DNA from: Planctomycetales bacterium | Lineage (GTDB): Bacteria > Planctomycetota > UBA11346 | DNA length: 13,978 nucleotides | Direction: 5' to 3' | Assembly (NCBI GenBank): GCA_025362255.1 | Contig: JANYGY010000121.1 | Span: 1 to 13,978, forward strand | In this document: piece after piece, positions 13,893-13,978 of the stretch | How positions within the stretch are numbered: position 1 is the first letter of the stretch | Layout of the letters: the number at the start of each line of letters is the position of its first letter | Notes under the pieces: generated by a model | Databases searched by the model: none | What the model saw: the letters and a program-made list of their open reading frames with translations, nothing else | What the model was told of the DNA's origin: nothing | Made by a program: the position numbers and the translations under genes

Positions 13893-13978
13893 CGCAGCTG
13901 CGGCCCATCTGCGGCGTTGCCCGACTGCTTGAAATGGCGCTGCCATTCCGGCGCATCGGGCGCCTTGCAGCTGGGGCG
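13893..13978. repeat. Structured GC-rich tail after gatB, possibly the start of a ~73-bp tandem repeat
   Basis: Two perfect hairpins follow each other: AATGGC-GCT-GCCATT (13933-13947) and GGCGC-ATCGG-GCGCC (13950-13964). GCAGCTGCGGCC at 13894-13905 recurs as GCAGCTGGGGCG at 13967-13978 (10 of 12 identical), a spacing of 73 bases, and the second copy runs off the window. It could be a repeat array, a REP-type element, or a gatB terminator; there is no T-tract. Confidence 0.35.

Overview
The window comes from a GC-rich bacterium with mostly weak or absent Shine-Dalgarno sites. The combination of a degenerate Ser/Thr kinase with a long helical tail, a greatly enlarged site-2 protease, a Gfo/Idh/MocA oxidoreductase and dispersed palindromic repeats would fit the Planctomycetota or a relative in the PVC group. 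No marker here fixes the phylum, so that placement is only a guess.

Layout. Bases 2-247 (+) hold the 3' end of a gene with a Thr-Val-Ala-Pro-Ala repeat. From 9054 down to 418 runs a long minus-strand block. In transcription order it encodes a small membrane protein, a 131-bp palindromic repeat, an SPFH/flotillin-like membrane protein, a 32-residue single-span peptide, a predicted pseudokinase with a TPR-like tail, a REP-like hairpin, a 747-residue RseP-type protease, a 114-residue tail-anchored-looking protein, thymidylate synthase (thyA) and dihydrofolate reductase (folA). From 9155 (+) come hisF and a translationally coupled secreted protein. These converge on a minus-strand lipoprotein and a Gfo/Idh/MocA oxidoreductase. 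The window ends with gatB (+) and a structured, possibly repetitive tail.

How the genes work together. ThyA and folA are a classic pair: ThyA oxidises methylene-THF to DHF while making dTMP, and FolA regenerates THF. They are one base apart. HisF and GatB are ordinary housekeeping enzymes (histidine/purine link; Gln-tRNA/Asn-tRNA amidation).

The unusual part is 2114-8472: an SPFH membrane scaffold, a micro-membrane protein overlapping its stop codon (ATGA), a pseudokinase lacking the catalytic Lys, the alpha-C Glu and the HRD Asp, and an intramembrane protease with several PDZ-like modules. All lie on one strand. Together they look like a membrane-organisation, sensing and proteolysis group. 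A shared function is inference from adjacency and needs comparative genomics. No CRISPR array, tRNA, rRNA, transposase or prophage gene was found.
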